Source: Microstegium vimineum
Lineage: Eukaryota > Streptophyta > Magnoliopsida > Poales > Poaceae
NCBI GenBank assembly: GCA_022036555.1
Contig: CM039126.1
Location: forward strand, 26,455,935-26,519,934
Reading direction: 5' to 3'
Length of the DNA: 64,000 nt
Position 1 is the stretch's first letter; each line of letters opens with the position of its first letter. This document shows, piece by piece, positions 22,281-34,420 of the stretch. The notes beneath the pieces were generated by a model. The model ran no database searches and had not been told where the DNA came from. It saw only the letters and a list, made by a program, of their open reading frames with translations. The translations under genes and the position numbers were made by a program.

Positions 22281-23641
22281 ATGAAGAACCCATTGACATC
22301 CGCATTCAAGAAAATGAAACAAGCTCTAGGTGGAAGCTCATCTCGTCACTCCCACCAATCTGAAGATACTTCCCAAGGAAGAAGAAGGGGAGGTTCTGCC
22401 CGATACACTTGGGAGAACCTCCAAACCGAAGAACACCCTCAGGAGGAAGAAGTGCCTATGGAGGTACCTCATATCGGGGCATTCATGGTACCCCCGATGA
22501 GGACCTATGACCAACAAAGTGGTCTCTGGTTCGACCAACTAGAGTACCAAAGGTATCTCTCTCTTCGGGATCGATCTTTTGAGCACACACGGATATTGGA
22601 TCCAAGTCTTCTCTCCAACACAGGTATGACCACCGAGTTCGACACTATCTTTTCCACTCTTAGTTGGTCTGGCTTTTGGCAAGTAGAAGAGCTTGGAATT
22701 GAGTTGCTCACCTTAGAATTTTTGTGCTCTCTCCAAGTCTGTAATGTTGGAGTTTCTTTTCACATGTTTAATCAAAGCTATAGTTTAACTTGGAGACATC
22801 TAAGTGTTGCTCTTGGCTTTGATGATTCATGCTTGATAGATTTAGACCTTGCCATGCGTAGGTTTAATAAGAGGAAGTTTTGGTTCTCTATCTCTGCTCT
22901 AAAAGTTTGCTCAAATCCTAGACCTGAGGAAATTCATAATCCAACCCTTCGCTTCATGCACCTTTGGATGAAAATGACTTTGTTTCCTAGAAGCAATGCT
23001 AGCTTGATAAGTGACATGGAATTTAAATTGCTTTTATGCCATGGTAAACAAAATTCAAATCTCTCCTGTAAAATGCTTAGTGGAATTTTGGCAAAATTCA
23101 ATTGAGAGTAATGAATCTTTTCAATTCACATCTTTAATTACTGGTCTTGCCGAATCCATGAACCTGCTAAATGGCACTCAACCCTTTGTTTACATCTATG
23201 CTCCTATAGCTATAATCTCAGAAGAATATCTTACATCTATTCAAATGTTAAAAAGAGATGCCAATGGTGATCTTAAAATGATCTATAGTGGCCATACAAT
23301 TGAGGTGCCTCTTCCAAATAGACAACTTCAGTTGTATAGGACCCGTACGCTAACCCTTGATTTAGAACAAGGAATTGGGCAAAGAGGTTTTGCAGTTTCA
23401 GACAGGAGAGCTCAGGAGGGGCTATACTTTATTCATCTTGAGCAAGGTGGTCCTTCCTGAGGAGCTATTGGCAAGGAGGAAGACGATGCATCTTCCGATC
23501 CCATGCACACTTCTAGTGGCATGCCTCCTTGACCATCACGTCCGCAACAAGCACGAGCATCCTTTTCGTCCACACGAGAAAGAGAGCATCATGAATTGCG
23601 GCAACAATTTGATCATCTCACCAACACCTTTGGTGAGCTGC
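22281..23641 (+). pseudogene. Y1 extra ORF, first part (interrupted by V)
   Basis: A 274-codon frame starts at MKNPLTSAFKKMKQALGG and continues in another frame (23011-23460), with at least one frameshift near 23090 and stops near 23460. The N-terminus is basic and Ser/Gln-rich. The middle (ELGIELLTLEFLCSLQV...LTWRHLSVALGF) resembles the plant-transposon/Athila-type accessory protein layout, though I cannot name the domain with certainty. The end is Gln/Glu-rich and probably a coiled coil. V split this coiled coil at 23641, and the ORF resumes at 35964. Function is unknown. Alternatives are an env-like or a DNA-binding accessory protein. Confidence 0.55.
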
Positions 23642-26600
23642 TGTTGACATCTCTTATGACACTTAAGCCAGGTTTTCATCCCTAGAATGATAAAGAGATG
23701 TGGTATTGAAATATGCAATTGCTCTAAGTAAATATAAATGTGTTTTTGCAGGCGCACAGATAATATCGATGTAGCATTTTAACCATGAGTATTCTAGGTA
23801 TCGTTATTTATATTTTTACCACTGGGAAGGGATACTAAGGAATAAATGAGGAATGAGTAATGACTATCACTGCATGTGTAATGGAGAGTTTTCATCTATC
23901 TCTCTCAATACAGGATAAGTGTCACATAAGATATAGATAATGAATGAATAGTGACAAAAGATAAATACTGATCAGCATATATGTAGCCACATAAGATAAT
24001 GATAAGCACCTCAATAGATATTCTAGCAAGTCATTAGCATGGAATTAGGATGAACTACAAGAATATTCCCTAAGTCATTCTTAACTATATAGTCTAGCAT
24101 ATAATGATTAGTGCAATTTTACTTGGCAATCATGGCGAGATAAGAGATATTCATGTGTAGTGAGTATTACTAAGGAAGATGAGAAACATAGCAATCACTT
24201 CCCCGTAATAGTACTGCTCTGCCTGCCCTACAAATGGGAGGAGGACTATAAAGGACTCAACAGGACTGTCACTCCCGCGAACTACCTCATGATCCGGAAT
24301 GTAGGCTACAATCGTAGATAAGTACGGTCTAGGCGCCACATCTACACAATATCTATCATTTACCCACAGCATTGATGGATAAACGCTATACGATCCTAAA
24401 CATGGATATGATTCAGATCTAACTATGCCAAGCATATCATCATAATAAACTAAGAAAAACATAATTGAGAACATAATTGTCACACCCGGATTTAAGAACA
24501 AAACTAGGATCATCATATGTGTGTCCAGGAAGTCCACACATACAACAACAGAATAGGAAGATATCAGAAACAATATTATATAGCGAAAACATATTTATAT
24601 TAACACTTACATCAGAGTATAGCGGAATGATTACTAAACTTTTCTTCATACTTCAACTTCAGCTTCACAGGGACTCGTTGACTAGGGGTTGCATACACCT
24701 AGCACTCCTTAAAAACTCACTAGATCCACCTTCTATTACCCATCCGGGATTTTTATCCAAAGTGTAAAAGTAAAACAAGAGTAAGCACATATCGTACTCA
24801 ACAAGATAACATGGGGTTCATGAGGCTCAAAAGGGTATGCATGGTTCATAGCGGTAAGCATTTTAAGTAGATCAAATTCATATTAATATCAACAATTGCC
24901 AAGGTAATTTGCATAAGCTCAAATATCCATGATCATAAAGTAAATGATAATGATACAATAAATAAATAACACTTGCATAAGCCACATAGAAATAAGAACC
25001 CAATAATTCTGTGAGTTTTCCAAGCCGCTCGTGTCTGTGAGCACGGCTATCATGATAGTTTTTAACTCTGATTAGAGGTGTACAACTTTACCCACGAGTC
25101 GTGTTGCCCATTTGCCCGGGATCATGACTCCCAAAACACTACCGAGGTGAGCGGGCAGAGTACACTATGAAACCTTTCAAGGGTTCGTCTAACAAGATAG
25201 GGTCGCAAGGTTTCCATGGCAGGGAAATATAGAGCCAACCTGTCTACGGTCACACTCCTTCGCGGCTATGCCCATAGATTAGGAACCACACTATACCCGT
25301 CTCGGCACACCCCTTTCGCGCCATAAAGGTAACCACTGAACGAGCTAGAAAAGGTCCCCATACTGAGCTAAAGCCAGAGCCATATAGCCCTCGTGGTTGT
25401 ACTGTATATCCCAGATTTTGCCGACAGATAAGCTCCTATAATCAAATGTTGCTAAAAAGCAAGTTTTATCATTATTGCATATAGTCATTAACAAGTTAAG
25501 ATCATGTACATCTGATATGAGCGCTAGCAATACTAATCATATGTGGTGGCACAAATTGTAGGCAACAAGGTATCAGGATATCAATCTCTAGGATCATACT
25601 ATGGCAACAAGGAATCATGCATATGAATTATATTATTCATGAATAGGACAACAAGGATAATCCCATGTTATACTTGCCTTAAACACTTGCTCAACTCTCA
25701 CGTCATCAGCTTCGGGTCATCACCTTCCGATCTTGAACACTCACAAGCAGTTCTCATTCTACTCGTAGCAAGCACCACGCATAGAAAACATACAGCAAAC
25801 AAAAGAGACAACTAAGAACAATACACCACACCATACAAAAGAAAACAGTCTATTAAAAGAGAGCTCAAAGCTACGACCGAGAGAACACAAGAAACACTGA
25901 TAACGGAACTATCGTTGAAAAGAAACAATTACATGCTTTATTCATTTTAGATAAACTAAATAATGGACAAGTTACTAGTTCACATTAAATAAATCATATT
26001 TGGACTTTAAAACTATGTCGAAGCTAATCATATTTTATTTATAAACATTATCATATAACTTTATTAAGCAAGTGAAACATTATCTTTAAACATGTGAGAG
26101 CATCTAATAAAAATATATGATACATATTTAAACCAATCAAAACATAATTTAGAAAAATATTAATATTAGCAATTAACCATATTAATATTTATATACGAAA
26201 GACCGGAGCATAAACACCTACTTAGATTTAGTTGTTGAACTAGTTGCAAACATATTTAATCAACCTAATATTTAACTATACATGAAAAATCATATGAAAT
26301 GAAAAACATCGGCACTAATATAAAGATCATATCAACATGAGACAAACACAAATTATGCGCTGCAAAAAGATATTGAACTTAAATTAATTTTAATTAATTA
26401 ATTAACTATTGATGAATATTAATTAAATTAATATTTAAATTAACAAAAATTCATAACTAAGTTATCTAAAAACCATTAACATTATGACGTAGAGCGCATC
26501 GCTACGAATCTAACACAACTTGAACGAACTAAAACGGAGATCAAACGAAGAAACGGCGGAGATTGGAAGAGTAGTGGCAAACTTGTAAATATACCTTCTC

Positions 26601-29087
26601 CTTTCTTGATCCAAGTTCTTTCTCACGTATGTGACCATGGTGGTCGGATGTTTCTGCTCTCGTGCAGGGGAAGGAGAGGAGCCTCGGCCAGCGGCTTGGC
26701 AGGGTCCTAAGTGGGCAGCAAGGCGGCAGGACTGCGCGCAGGGGCACACGTCGGCAGGGGCGGAGCTTGTTCGGTGCCACGGCAGGGCCCAGCCATGGCC
26801 GATGGCTTAACTTGCTCATCTCACGGTGAAGCATGGAATAGGATCGTGAGAAAGCACAGATACATAAAAGGGAAAAAAAGAGTGCTGGGCATGGAATTCT
26901 CACCAACGACTAAGAAGCAACAGAGCTGATCAATGGAAACAGCATTGACTCGATGTGGTGAAGATCACAGGGGCTGGACAACCGGTTGCCACTGCAGTTC
27001 GAAGGTGATCCAGTTTACGTCGATGCTGAGGTTGGAAACAGCATGGACGGCAAGCAGCTTGCTGATCTAAGATCGTTGGCGGCGGCGGTGCATATGATCT
27101 GCAGGCCATCTAGGGCAGGGGCGCTCGGTAGCTATTTATATAAAGAAACCTACTAGGTGATGGACCTGAGGGTGCAGTTCCAGCCCCTATGGAGCGCACG
27201 GATGGTGCCGTAGATGGATGATGCCATAGATGCCCGGCCATGGTGAAGCTCGTCGGTAAAGGCTCCACCGGAAACCAAAACCAACCGGGGAAAAGTTAAA
27301 CGATGATGGATCGGATTGAAGGGATACATTATTATGGTAAAGAGAAAAATGAGACGAACCTCATAGTACCAGAAAAGCTCACCGAAGTTGACCGCCAGTG
27401 GTATGATAGGAAGAGAGAAAATTGTAATTTACTACACGAGGAATTTCCCAAACTAGGGGCTCCTCTTCGGTAGTTGTGGTGTGCTTTGGTCAAGGGGTGG
27501 ATACATATTTATAGCGAGAAAGACTCTCCACCTCAACATCAACTAGCGATATGGTACTAATTGACGTTGCACCTCCACCTTTACTAACGGGCCAAATTAA
27601 CCATCAAAGCCCATTAGCAAATAAATGCTTGGGCTTTTGTGATATATGAGGATTATTGCACATGGGCTTTGTGGGCTGGTGAGAAATTGAGATGGTTATT
27701 ATTTATTTTTGGAATAAATTTATTTTCGTGAATAAAATAATTCCAGAAAAGTCCAGAATTAATATTTAAGCAACGAAAAATACTCCGAATGCTCCAAAAA
27801 ATTGGGGGAAATTCTTGGAGGAACTTTGGAACATGATGAACTCAAATAAAGTGGTTGGAGCTCATAAAAATATATTTTAGAGCATCTAAAAATTAGAATT
27901 TGCTCGTAGATAAATAGTAAAAAGGTCCGGAAAAATTCAGAAAAATTCCCGGAAAGAATTTAGAGACATGTTGATGAATTATGAACTCAAGGGAATCATT
28001 TGGATCAAGAGACAACGGATCCTGGGAATGTCCAAATGAAAGAGTAAGATCGAGAACAAGAATTTGATTATATAAAAAGATAGAGACGAGCCAGAGACCA
28101 ATAAACGACTTACTAAACGCGTTTTAAAAACTTTAAACACTCACATGCATCAAGACAAGCAACAAACAACCACCACAACAATCAAATCCTATCAAATTAA
28201 TTTAGGAAAAAATTATAAATTCATTTTTCCTATACTAAATTTGTGCAAACTCAAACTACTCTTGGAAACTTTTATATCAACATTGAAATCATTTATTTAT
28301 TTAGTTGTTTTCCAAGCACAATCCAAAATCATAAATTTTGGAGTGTGACAATAATCAAATAGAGTAAATTCATAAGCAATATAATGAGGTAGAGTAAAGT
28401 CATATTCATAATATTGAAGAACAAATGACGAACAAGGAAGAACTAGAGAAAGAATTACCAATAATCCTCTTGACAGATCCGGAAACCAATCAAAGATTGA
28501 CTCCTTCTAGTTCTAATCCTATATAGCTATGCTAAACGAGAGATCTAGTTGATGTGGTGGCTCTAGGGCTTGATCAGGGACCTCTCCTCTTGAGATGGAT
28601 CTTGAATAATGAATTAGGGTATCAGAGGGACTCTCTCCTCCGGGTCAGGGGGCCTTCCTTATATGGCCTCCTCCAATGAACGCCGGCCATCGGATCAAAC
28701 CGACCTTAATGGAGGGCTTAGATGCAACCTCAAAGGCGGTGGGGAGGGGGTCCACAAGGCAGACCCTCATTGGGCCTTGCCCTAGGGCGGCCGCCCCAGG
28801 GGGTAGGGCGGGCGCCCTGCCCCTGGGCCCGCTCGACCTCTCATTTCTTTTCGTGCCTTCTTGACCCTTCTAGAGTATTCTTTTTTGTGCGGATAATAAT
28901 TATCTCTATGTAAATATGACATGTGGGCCTTTCCTCCATATTTCCTGATATCCCCCTGCAGAAATAGACATTCACCAAAACTCGTGGAATTCTGTCAGTA
29001 TAAACCCTATTTCTAGGTGTTGGATTCATATAGATCCTTCTCCTTGTTTAGTTGACGGTTGGATTTGGTATTTAAGGACCATCAAAA
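23642..29087 (-). mobile_element. V 3' LTR (interrupted by W1)
   Basis: It pairs with 34421-35963 over its whole length once W1 is removed. Sense-strand termini are TGATGG.. near 29085 and GATGTCAACA at 23642. Its leftmost bases TGTTGACATC correspond to TATTGACATC in the 5' LTR. The sense-strand polypurine tract (AGCTTGGGGAG) abuts it at 29090-29100. Confidence 0.92.
24478..28350 (-). mobile_element. Solo LTR W1, 3.9 kb
   Basis: It has terminal inverted TGTCACAC/GTGTGACA and a perfect TSD ATAAT (24473-24477, 28351-28355). The other V LTR shows the empty site (gagaacATAATcaaatag, about 35249-35265). Homology with W2 in opposite orientation covers U3 up to the TATA box (27506-27513 here) and the distal half. 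No coding sequence, PBS or PPT is present. Short frames around 26510-26929 lie in a GC-rich leader and are not supported as genes. Several-kb LTRs are typical of Tekay/Del-type chromoviruses, but the lineage is unproven. Confidence 0.9.
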
Positions 29088-29677
29088 AAACTCCCCAAGC
29101 TTACCTTTTGCTCGTCCCTGAGCAAAGATAGACTCAGTGATAGATCAGAAGTTGCTGCAATGCTTTCACGCCTTACAGGTACACATGCTTTCAAATAAGA
29201 TCTTATCTCTAGATTAGATCAACTATTAAGATTTAAAACTTACTCATTTTACCTTCCACCATGGGGCTTGTAACCGTCACCTGTGTCTTGGGTAGTTGAA
29301 AGACAGAACAGTCTAGTCAAGCACCATGTACCTTGCTCCTTGATCAACTATAGCTCTAGAGTTTTTGTAGATTTTGAAAATAAAACTCAGAGATTCCTTG
29401 TATGACTCTCTCAAATATCTTCTTTGTGGTATTTCTAGATCCTTACCAAGGCATTGATGGTGTTGCCTTCTCTCCGATATGTCGTATTTGTGGTATAAGG
29501 CATTGTGATATTGCCTTCTCTCTCTCACCCTACTTCTAAAGCTTATATCTGGAGCTCATAGGTGGGAGATAGCGTATACATACTTACAAGACATATATTG
29601 CATAGTCAAACCATGGATCCAAAGGAACAGGTCAATAAGTCAAATCAAGATGTGCATGTGTGGTGAATGAATGGTGT

Positions 29678-29725
29678 ATGATGATGATGGTAAATGATGA
29701 TGATGGTAAATGATGATGATGATAG
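29678..29725 (+). repeat. (GAT)n-rich microsatellite
   Basis: Three blocks of ATGATGATG separated by 'gtaa', ending in four GAT units. Confidence 0.85.
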
Positions 29726-30124
29726 CAGAGGTGAAAGTCTAATTCTACTTTTGCTCCCTAGATATACCTTTCTTGTATTTGAAACCTTTTGGAGGGAATG
29801 AGATGCTCGATAATAATATTTTTTTTTCAGTGGGTACATTGTACCCCTAATTCTACTGTCGGACACTTGTCCATTTTTACCTCTCTTCTCACTTTTTTTT
29901 ATTTTTCCGAGGTTGGCGGGCACTTGCCCCTTTTTATTTCATTGTCTCTTTTTTTAAGAGCACTCATACTTGTAGAGCAATGAAGTGAACATGGCTGGAG
30001 CATTTATTTCACAGGCAAAAACAGGAATAGGAGAATATTTATGTGTTTCTATTCTCTCCTGGATTAGGAGTAGAATGTTTTTGGTGGATCTGGAGATGAA
30101 AATGGGTGGATGTATATGGATGCG

Positions 30125-30192
30125 TACTTGTGGGATAGAAGCAGTGTATGTGGGTGTAGTGTGTATGGATGCATACTTCTAGGATAGAAGTA
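30125..30192 (-). other. Conserved 3'-region stem-loop, two V copies
   Basis: Two tandem units each contain the element on the minus strand. At 30174-30192 the arms TACTTCTA/TAGAAGTA are perfect around a 3-base loop. At 30125-30143 the stem has two mismatches. Both are flanked by 'ccacata(t/c)' as in Y0 (6859) and Y1 (36700). Confidence 0.6.
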
Positions 30193-31370
30193 GCGTATGT
30201 GGGTGTTAGTGTAAGTGAATCTTGATTCAGACCGCATGACTAGTTCCCGAGGGTCACACAGCTTGACCATACTCAATGCTCATAAGCAGTATGTAAATAT
30301 GTGTGGTTTCCTAATCTAGTAAGCATGCATATATGGCTGTGGTAGGAATTTAAACTCTCGTCATACATGAACTCATCATGTGGTGTTTTCAAAGTTTTCA
30401 AAAGATAAAATTCTCCAGAATTCTAGTATCTCTAGGAGCAGATAAATGCAACTCAAACCTTCCCATATCATATCCGTCAACGACTTAGACTTTAGATCAG
30501 GTACTCTTCCCACAAGTTCAGGTTTAGAGCAAATTCAAAATCATAACAATTATTCCTAAACTTGAGAGAGAGATCAAATTTGAAAACTAGGTACTTGAAA
30601 GGTATTATGACAGAGCAACTATTCATCATCTCCATATTAAGAATTTATCTTTGGGGTTTATTTTAGCATAGCTATTTATTTTATTTTCTTCTATTATTTA
30701 TTAGCAAACTTCTAAACTTAGCAAAGACATACATATAAATGGGAAAATATTTATTGGGTTTCTATGATTATGCATCTTTTTATTTTTATCAAAGTATAGA
30801 TATAAAAACTGATAGGTAGAAATACTTAGCTGAGTAGTGGCGGTGCTCTCCCCCATGCTTGATTTTGACGTAATTTCTTTTGATGTAGTTGACAGGTAGC
30901 AGAGGTGTTCTAATCTTGTCAGAACTCTGAAAATGGATAGGATGTCCTCTGGTTGCTGTTCTTCTTTGATCCTTGAATTATGTGAAACCTCAAATAGACA
31001 ATAAAGATTGTGGAACTGATTAAGTGTTAGTCATAAATCTCTAGACTAAGTTATGTCTAGCTTCCTCTAATGGATGATATCATTTAACAGGATCATAAAT
31101 TCACTATTTTTATTTTTATTTTATAAGACAAAAACTTATTTATTTTATTTTTATGCCACCACAACGAGTACACTCATGGGTTTTGTGCCACGAGTCTATT
31201 CACATGGGGCTTAATAGTTTTAAACATTTTTATTTTCTTTTTAAATATGGTGTAAATATGATTAACTAATTTGGGAAAGTAGATAATTAAGGGAAAAGAT
31301 AACTATCAAGTTTTACCTCTTGGCACAACGTTCGGTGGTTTAAGTCCTCCAAACAGGATTCCTTATGTCC

Positions 31371-31920
31371 TTAGTTGTCCTGGGGCTCATTGGATGGTGT
31401 AGCTGGCGCCTTCGGCTGCGCTTCTTCTTCTGGTATGATTTCTTTTTCTCTCCACACTTGTGTTGGTGAAGTGGCCTCCTTAGGACAAGCTCTCTTTTCT
31501 GGATACTTATTAAAATTGAAGGGACGTACCTTTGCTTCTTCCCAAGATTCTCCGCTCTCGTGCCTGGGGTAGTCATAGAGTGATCTCTCATTTCCCAACC
31601 TTGGAGTTGGTGGTGTGTTTGGCCTAGAGAGTGGAGTTGCGTATATTGACTCTTCTTCTTAGGGGTATCTCTCTTCATATCTTGATACTTCTCCTTCATA
31701 GTCTGCCCATCTGTCCTTGGTGTTCTGCTTCTTCTGGTTGCGGTAGCGATGTCTTCTTCTCGTTCTATTCTGTTTAGATTCTTCAAGAATGTAGTTAGCA
31801 TTAAAGTAACGACATACCTTTTCAGAGGGGGAGTGTAGGTGCACTTCTCCTATCCTGATATAGATGATGACTTTGGTGGTGCTTAGGAATGGTCTTCCTA
31901 GGATGATAGGTGGATCATAA
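31371..31920 (-). pseudogene. V protease end and C-terminal tail, frameshifted
   Basis: After the frameshift near 31940, the second protease domain continues in another frame with an ILGRPFL-type motif. It then reads into a basic tail (RTRRRHRYRNQKKQN, around 31740) and an acidic/Pro-rich end (31598-31371). The Y2 remnant 40080-40400 carries a recognisable counterpart ('gatgg(g)caga'), so the tail is a family feature. Function is unknown; a basic tail could bind RNA. Confidence 0.5.
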
Positions 31921-32793
31921 TCATCTTCTCCCTATATCAACGACTAGGAAGTCTGTAGGGATGAAGTGGTCATCAATCTGGATGGGGACATCTTTTGCTA
32001 TGCCTTCGACGATGCGGCATGTCTGATCTGCCATCTGGAGTTGGGTGTATGTTGGATGTAGAGGCATTGTACCATACAGAAACTTGTAGGTCAACTTGGC
32101 CATAATGTTGATGCCCGATCCGGTGTCACAGATTGCCTTCTGGAAGGAGCATCTGTTGATTGTGCATTCAATGGTTGGGACACCTGGGTCGTCCTTCTTG
32201 ATCAAATGAGGGGATCTGATTTGGTGATCTTGATTATTGTGGAGTGTCATGACCATCTTCGCTGATTCTGTCCGTACTTGCTTCTTGTTCTTGTTCTTGT
32301 TCTGCTTGTTCTGCTTGTTCTGCTTGTTCCTTCTATTGGTCCTCTTCTTTGGTTCATCTTGAGGTTGTTCAGGAGCTTGTATGGTTTTGTTCTTGAAGGA
32401 GAATGTCTCCTTCTTCCCTTTGATGAAAAAACTGATCTTGGCAGTGCTAGCATAGATGACAGCTCCGGCAGTGTTCAAGAGTGGCATCCCTAGAATGATG
32501 GGTGACCTCTCATCAATGTTGGTCTCTATTACCATGAAGTCTACTGGGATATATGAGGTACCAATCCAGACACGGATATCTTTTAATATTCCTCTTGGGT
32601 AGCATAGTGTCCGATCTGCAAGCTGTAAACACAGGGTTGTATCTGCTAAAGGATAATTAAAGTATTTCTCATAGATTACTCTAGGCATGATATTGATGCT
32701 TGCGCCAAAGTCACAAAGTGTTTCAGGAAAGTCTGTGATGCCAATGGAGATTGGGATGACTGGTCGTCCAGGATCTCCTTTCTTGGTTGGCAT
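31921..32793 (-). pseudogene. V tandem protease domains PR1 and PR2
   Basis: This single 290-codon frame contains two retropepsin-like domains. PR1 has CDFGASINIMP (Asp28) and PIILGMPLLNT (about residue 98). PR2 has CDTGSGINIM (Asp223) followed by LQMADQTCRIVEGIAKDV. A Lys/Asn/Gln-rich linker (residues 149-171) made of a short DNA repeat (32278-32332) joins them. PR2 keeps the canonical D-T-G; PR1 has D-F-G. Retropepsins act as dimers, so a tandem pair could form a single-chain dimer or contain one non-catalytic copy. A one-base frameshift near 31940 breaks PR2 before its end. Confidence 0.8.
32278..32332 (+). repeat. TTGTTCTGC-type short repeat coding for the PR1-PR2 linker
   Basis: Runs of 'ttgttc' followed by 'tgcttgttc' units. 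On the minus strand they encode the KQNKQNK-type linker between the two protease domains. Confidence 0.8.
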
Positions 32794-32937
32794 AGAGTCG
32801 CCACACCACTCTTCTGTGGGGTTTTTCCAATAAGCACTTGCATCAAATATGTCTACAAGATTTGCAGATTCTAATCCTTCCGGTTCTGATGGAATACCGG
32901 GGTTAGTGATAGGAACAGCAGCAGCTATTTGGGTTAG

Positions 32938-33969
32938 CTAAGATTCAATCATTTTATTAAAGCTAATTTGATTTTTGATGGCAACAGAAAAATTATCCAT
33001 TCTATTATTTATAGTTTCTAGTATTTTATCATTGGATGCTAATTTCTTAGACATGTTATTCATTAACTTTCTTTGATTAAACACTAACTCTCTCAAAGGT
33101 GGAAAACTAGGATTATTATAGGAATTATTACCTTGATAATTACCTGAGTAGTTAGGTCTTTGTGGTTGTTGATTCCAACCTTGATTTTGCTGAGGACAGT
33201 TGTAGTTGTTGTTGTTGATGATGATGATGATGATGTAGTTCATGTCCTCTTGCAATTCTAGATAATGATTGCCTGAGTGTCCAGTGTTTCCACACTCCTC
33301 ACAGGTCATGTGAGAGTCGTGGATGTTCATAACTTCTTTCTTCTCTCCAGTTTTTTCATCGAGTCTCTTCATGAGCAGGTCTAGCTTTGCTGACAGCATG
33401 TCTACGTCTTTGAGCAGGTGCATACCTCCACTTTTCTTGCGAGTTTGAGTTCTTTCTTCACTCCAACCTTGGTTGGATGCCATCTTCTCCACAAGAGTTG
33501 TGGCTTGTGGTATTGTAAGTGATAGGAATGCTCCTCTGGTAGCAGCATCCATAGTCTCACGAGTCCTGTTGCTAAGCCCATGATAGAAGGTCTGCATAAG
33601 TAACCAATTCTCCATTCCGTGATGGGGACATTCTAGGATGTAATCTTGGAAGCGCTCCCATGCTTCTGGAACGGACTCATCATGTTGTTGCTGAAAACTT
33701 GAAATCTTCCCACGGAGAGCATTGGTCTTGCCCATGGGAAAGAACTTTGCTAGGAAATTGGTGGAACATAGTGCCCACGTGGTATTCTTCTCGGTTGCAT
33801 AGAACCACTGCTTCACTCTTCCCAAGAGTGAGAATGGGAAAAGGCGAAGTAGTATGGCGTCTATGGGGATATCCTTGATAGTGAATGTGCTACAAATCTC
33901 TAAGAAGTGTTGGAGATGAGCACTAGCATCTTTGTGTGCTTTCCCACAGAACTGCCTTGCTTGCACCAT
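32938..33969 (-). pseudogene. V gag
   Basis: The 343-codon frame has MVQARQFCGKAHKDA at its start, LFPFSLLGRVKQWFY about residue 43, and QTFYHGL about residue 126. The zinc knuckle is CEECGNTGHSGNHY (223-236), with Tyr where the fourth ligand Cys is expected. The coding frame extends upstream to about 34090, including FELKPALINMVQ, so the true start is earlier than the first Met here. Trinucleotide repeats encode Ile and Asn runs after the knuckle. An in-frame TAG at 32938-32940 separates it from the protease frame, which continues in phase. Confidence 0.85.
33204..33235 (+). repeat. GTT/GAT trinucleotide repeat within V gag
   Basis: GTT units run into GAT units. On the minus strand they encode Asn and Ile homopolymers directly after the zinc knuckle. 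Confidence 0.85.
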
Positions 33970-34394
33970 GTTGATGAGCGCAGGCTTGAGCTCAAATGAC
34001 CGATCAATGTTCGCAGCAGGTCCAGTGCAGATGTTGTCCGTGGTGAGGGCTGAGAACTCACGGATTGACTTGTCTGGCTTCGAACTCTGATGTCAAGTCT
34101 CGAACGATATTTTGATGATCTTATTGATTGGGTGAAGCTTCAAGCTGAGATGTTAATGATGATGATTCTGTTACTTTCTTGAGCTTGGCTTTTGTCCTTC
34201 TGATTAATGCTTTGGGATTTTCAACAAAATTGTCTAGAAGATCAAACCTATTCATACATTACCCTACATAAAATGATAGGAAAAATAGGCAAAGATCAAG
34301 GGTAAGGCTATATGAGCAGAGAATTGATGTTTCCTCAATCTCATTAGTGATGCAAGTGATAACTCATTTATTCCTTTTGATAGCTAATCAACCT

Positions 34395-34412
34395 TCCCCG
34401 GCAACGGCGTCA
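34395..34412 (-). promoter_or_regulatory. V primer binding site
   Basis: On the minus strand TGACGCCGTTGCCGGGGA starts 8 bases after the LTR end. It matches the Y-type tRNA-Asp PBS except at the third base. Confidence 0.75.
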
Positions 34413-34420
34413 AAAATGCT

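Larger units (their letters stand above)
29088..31339 (-). other. V 3' noncoding region and polypurine tract
   Basis: There is no gene in 2.2 kb. It contains the PPT (29090-29100), a GAT-rich microsatellite (29678-29725), T-rich runs at 29819-29828 and 29894-29910, and two tandem about 52-bp units with a stem-loop (30125-30192). Its general organisation mirrors the 3' noncoding regions of Y0 and Y1. Confidence 0.7.

Noticed and set aside
26510..26929. Frames in the GC-rich leader of W1 that could be a captured gene
   Set aside because: No recognisable domain and no match in W2. Reported only as an unexplained block, not as a gene.
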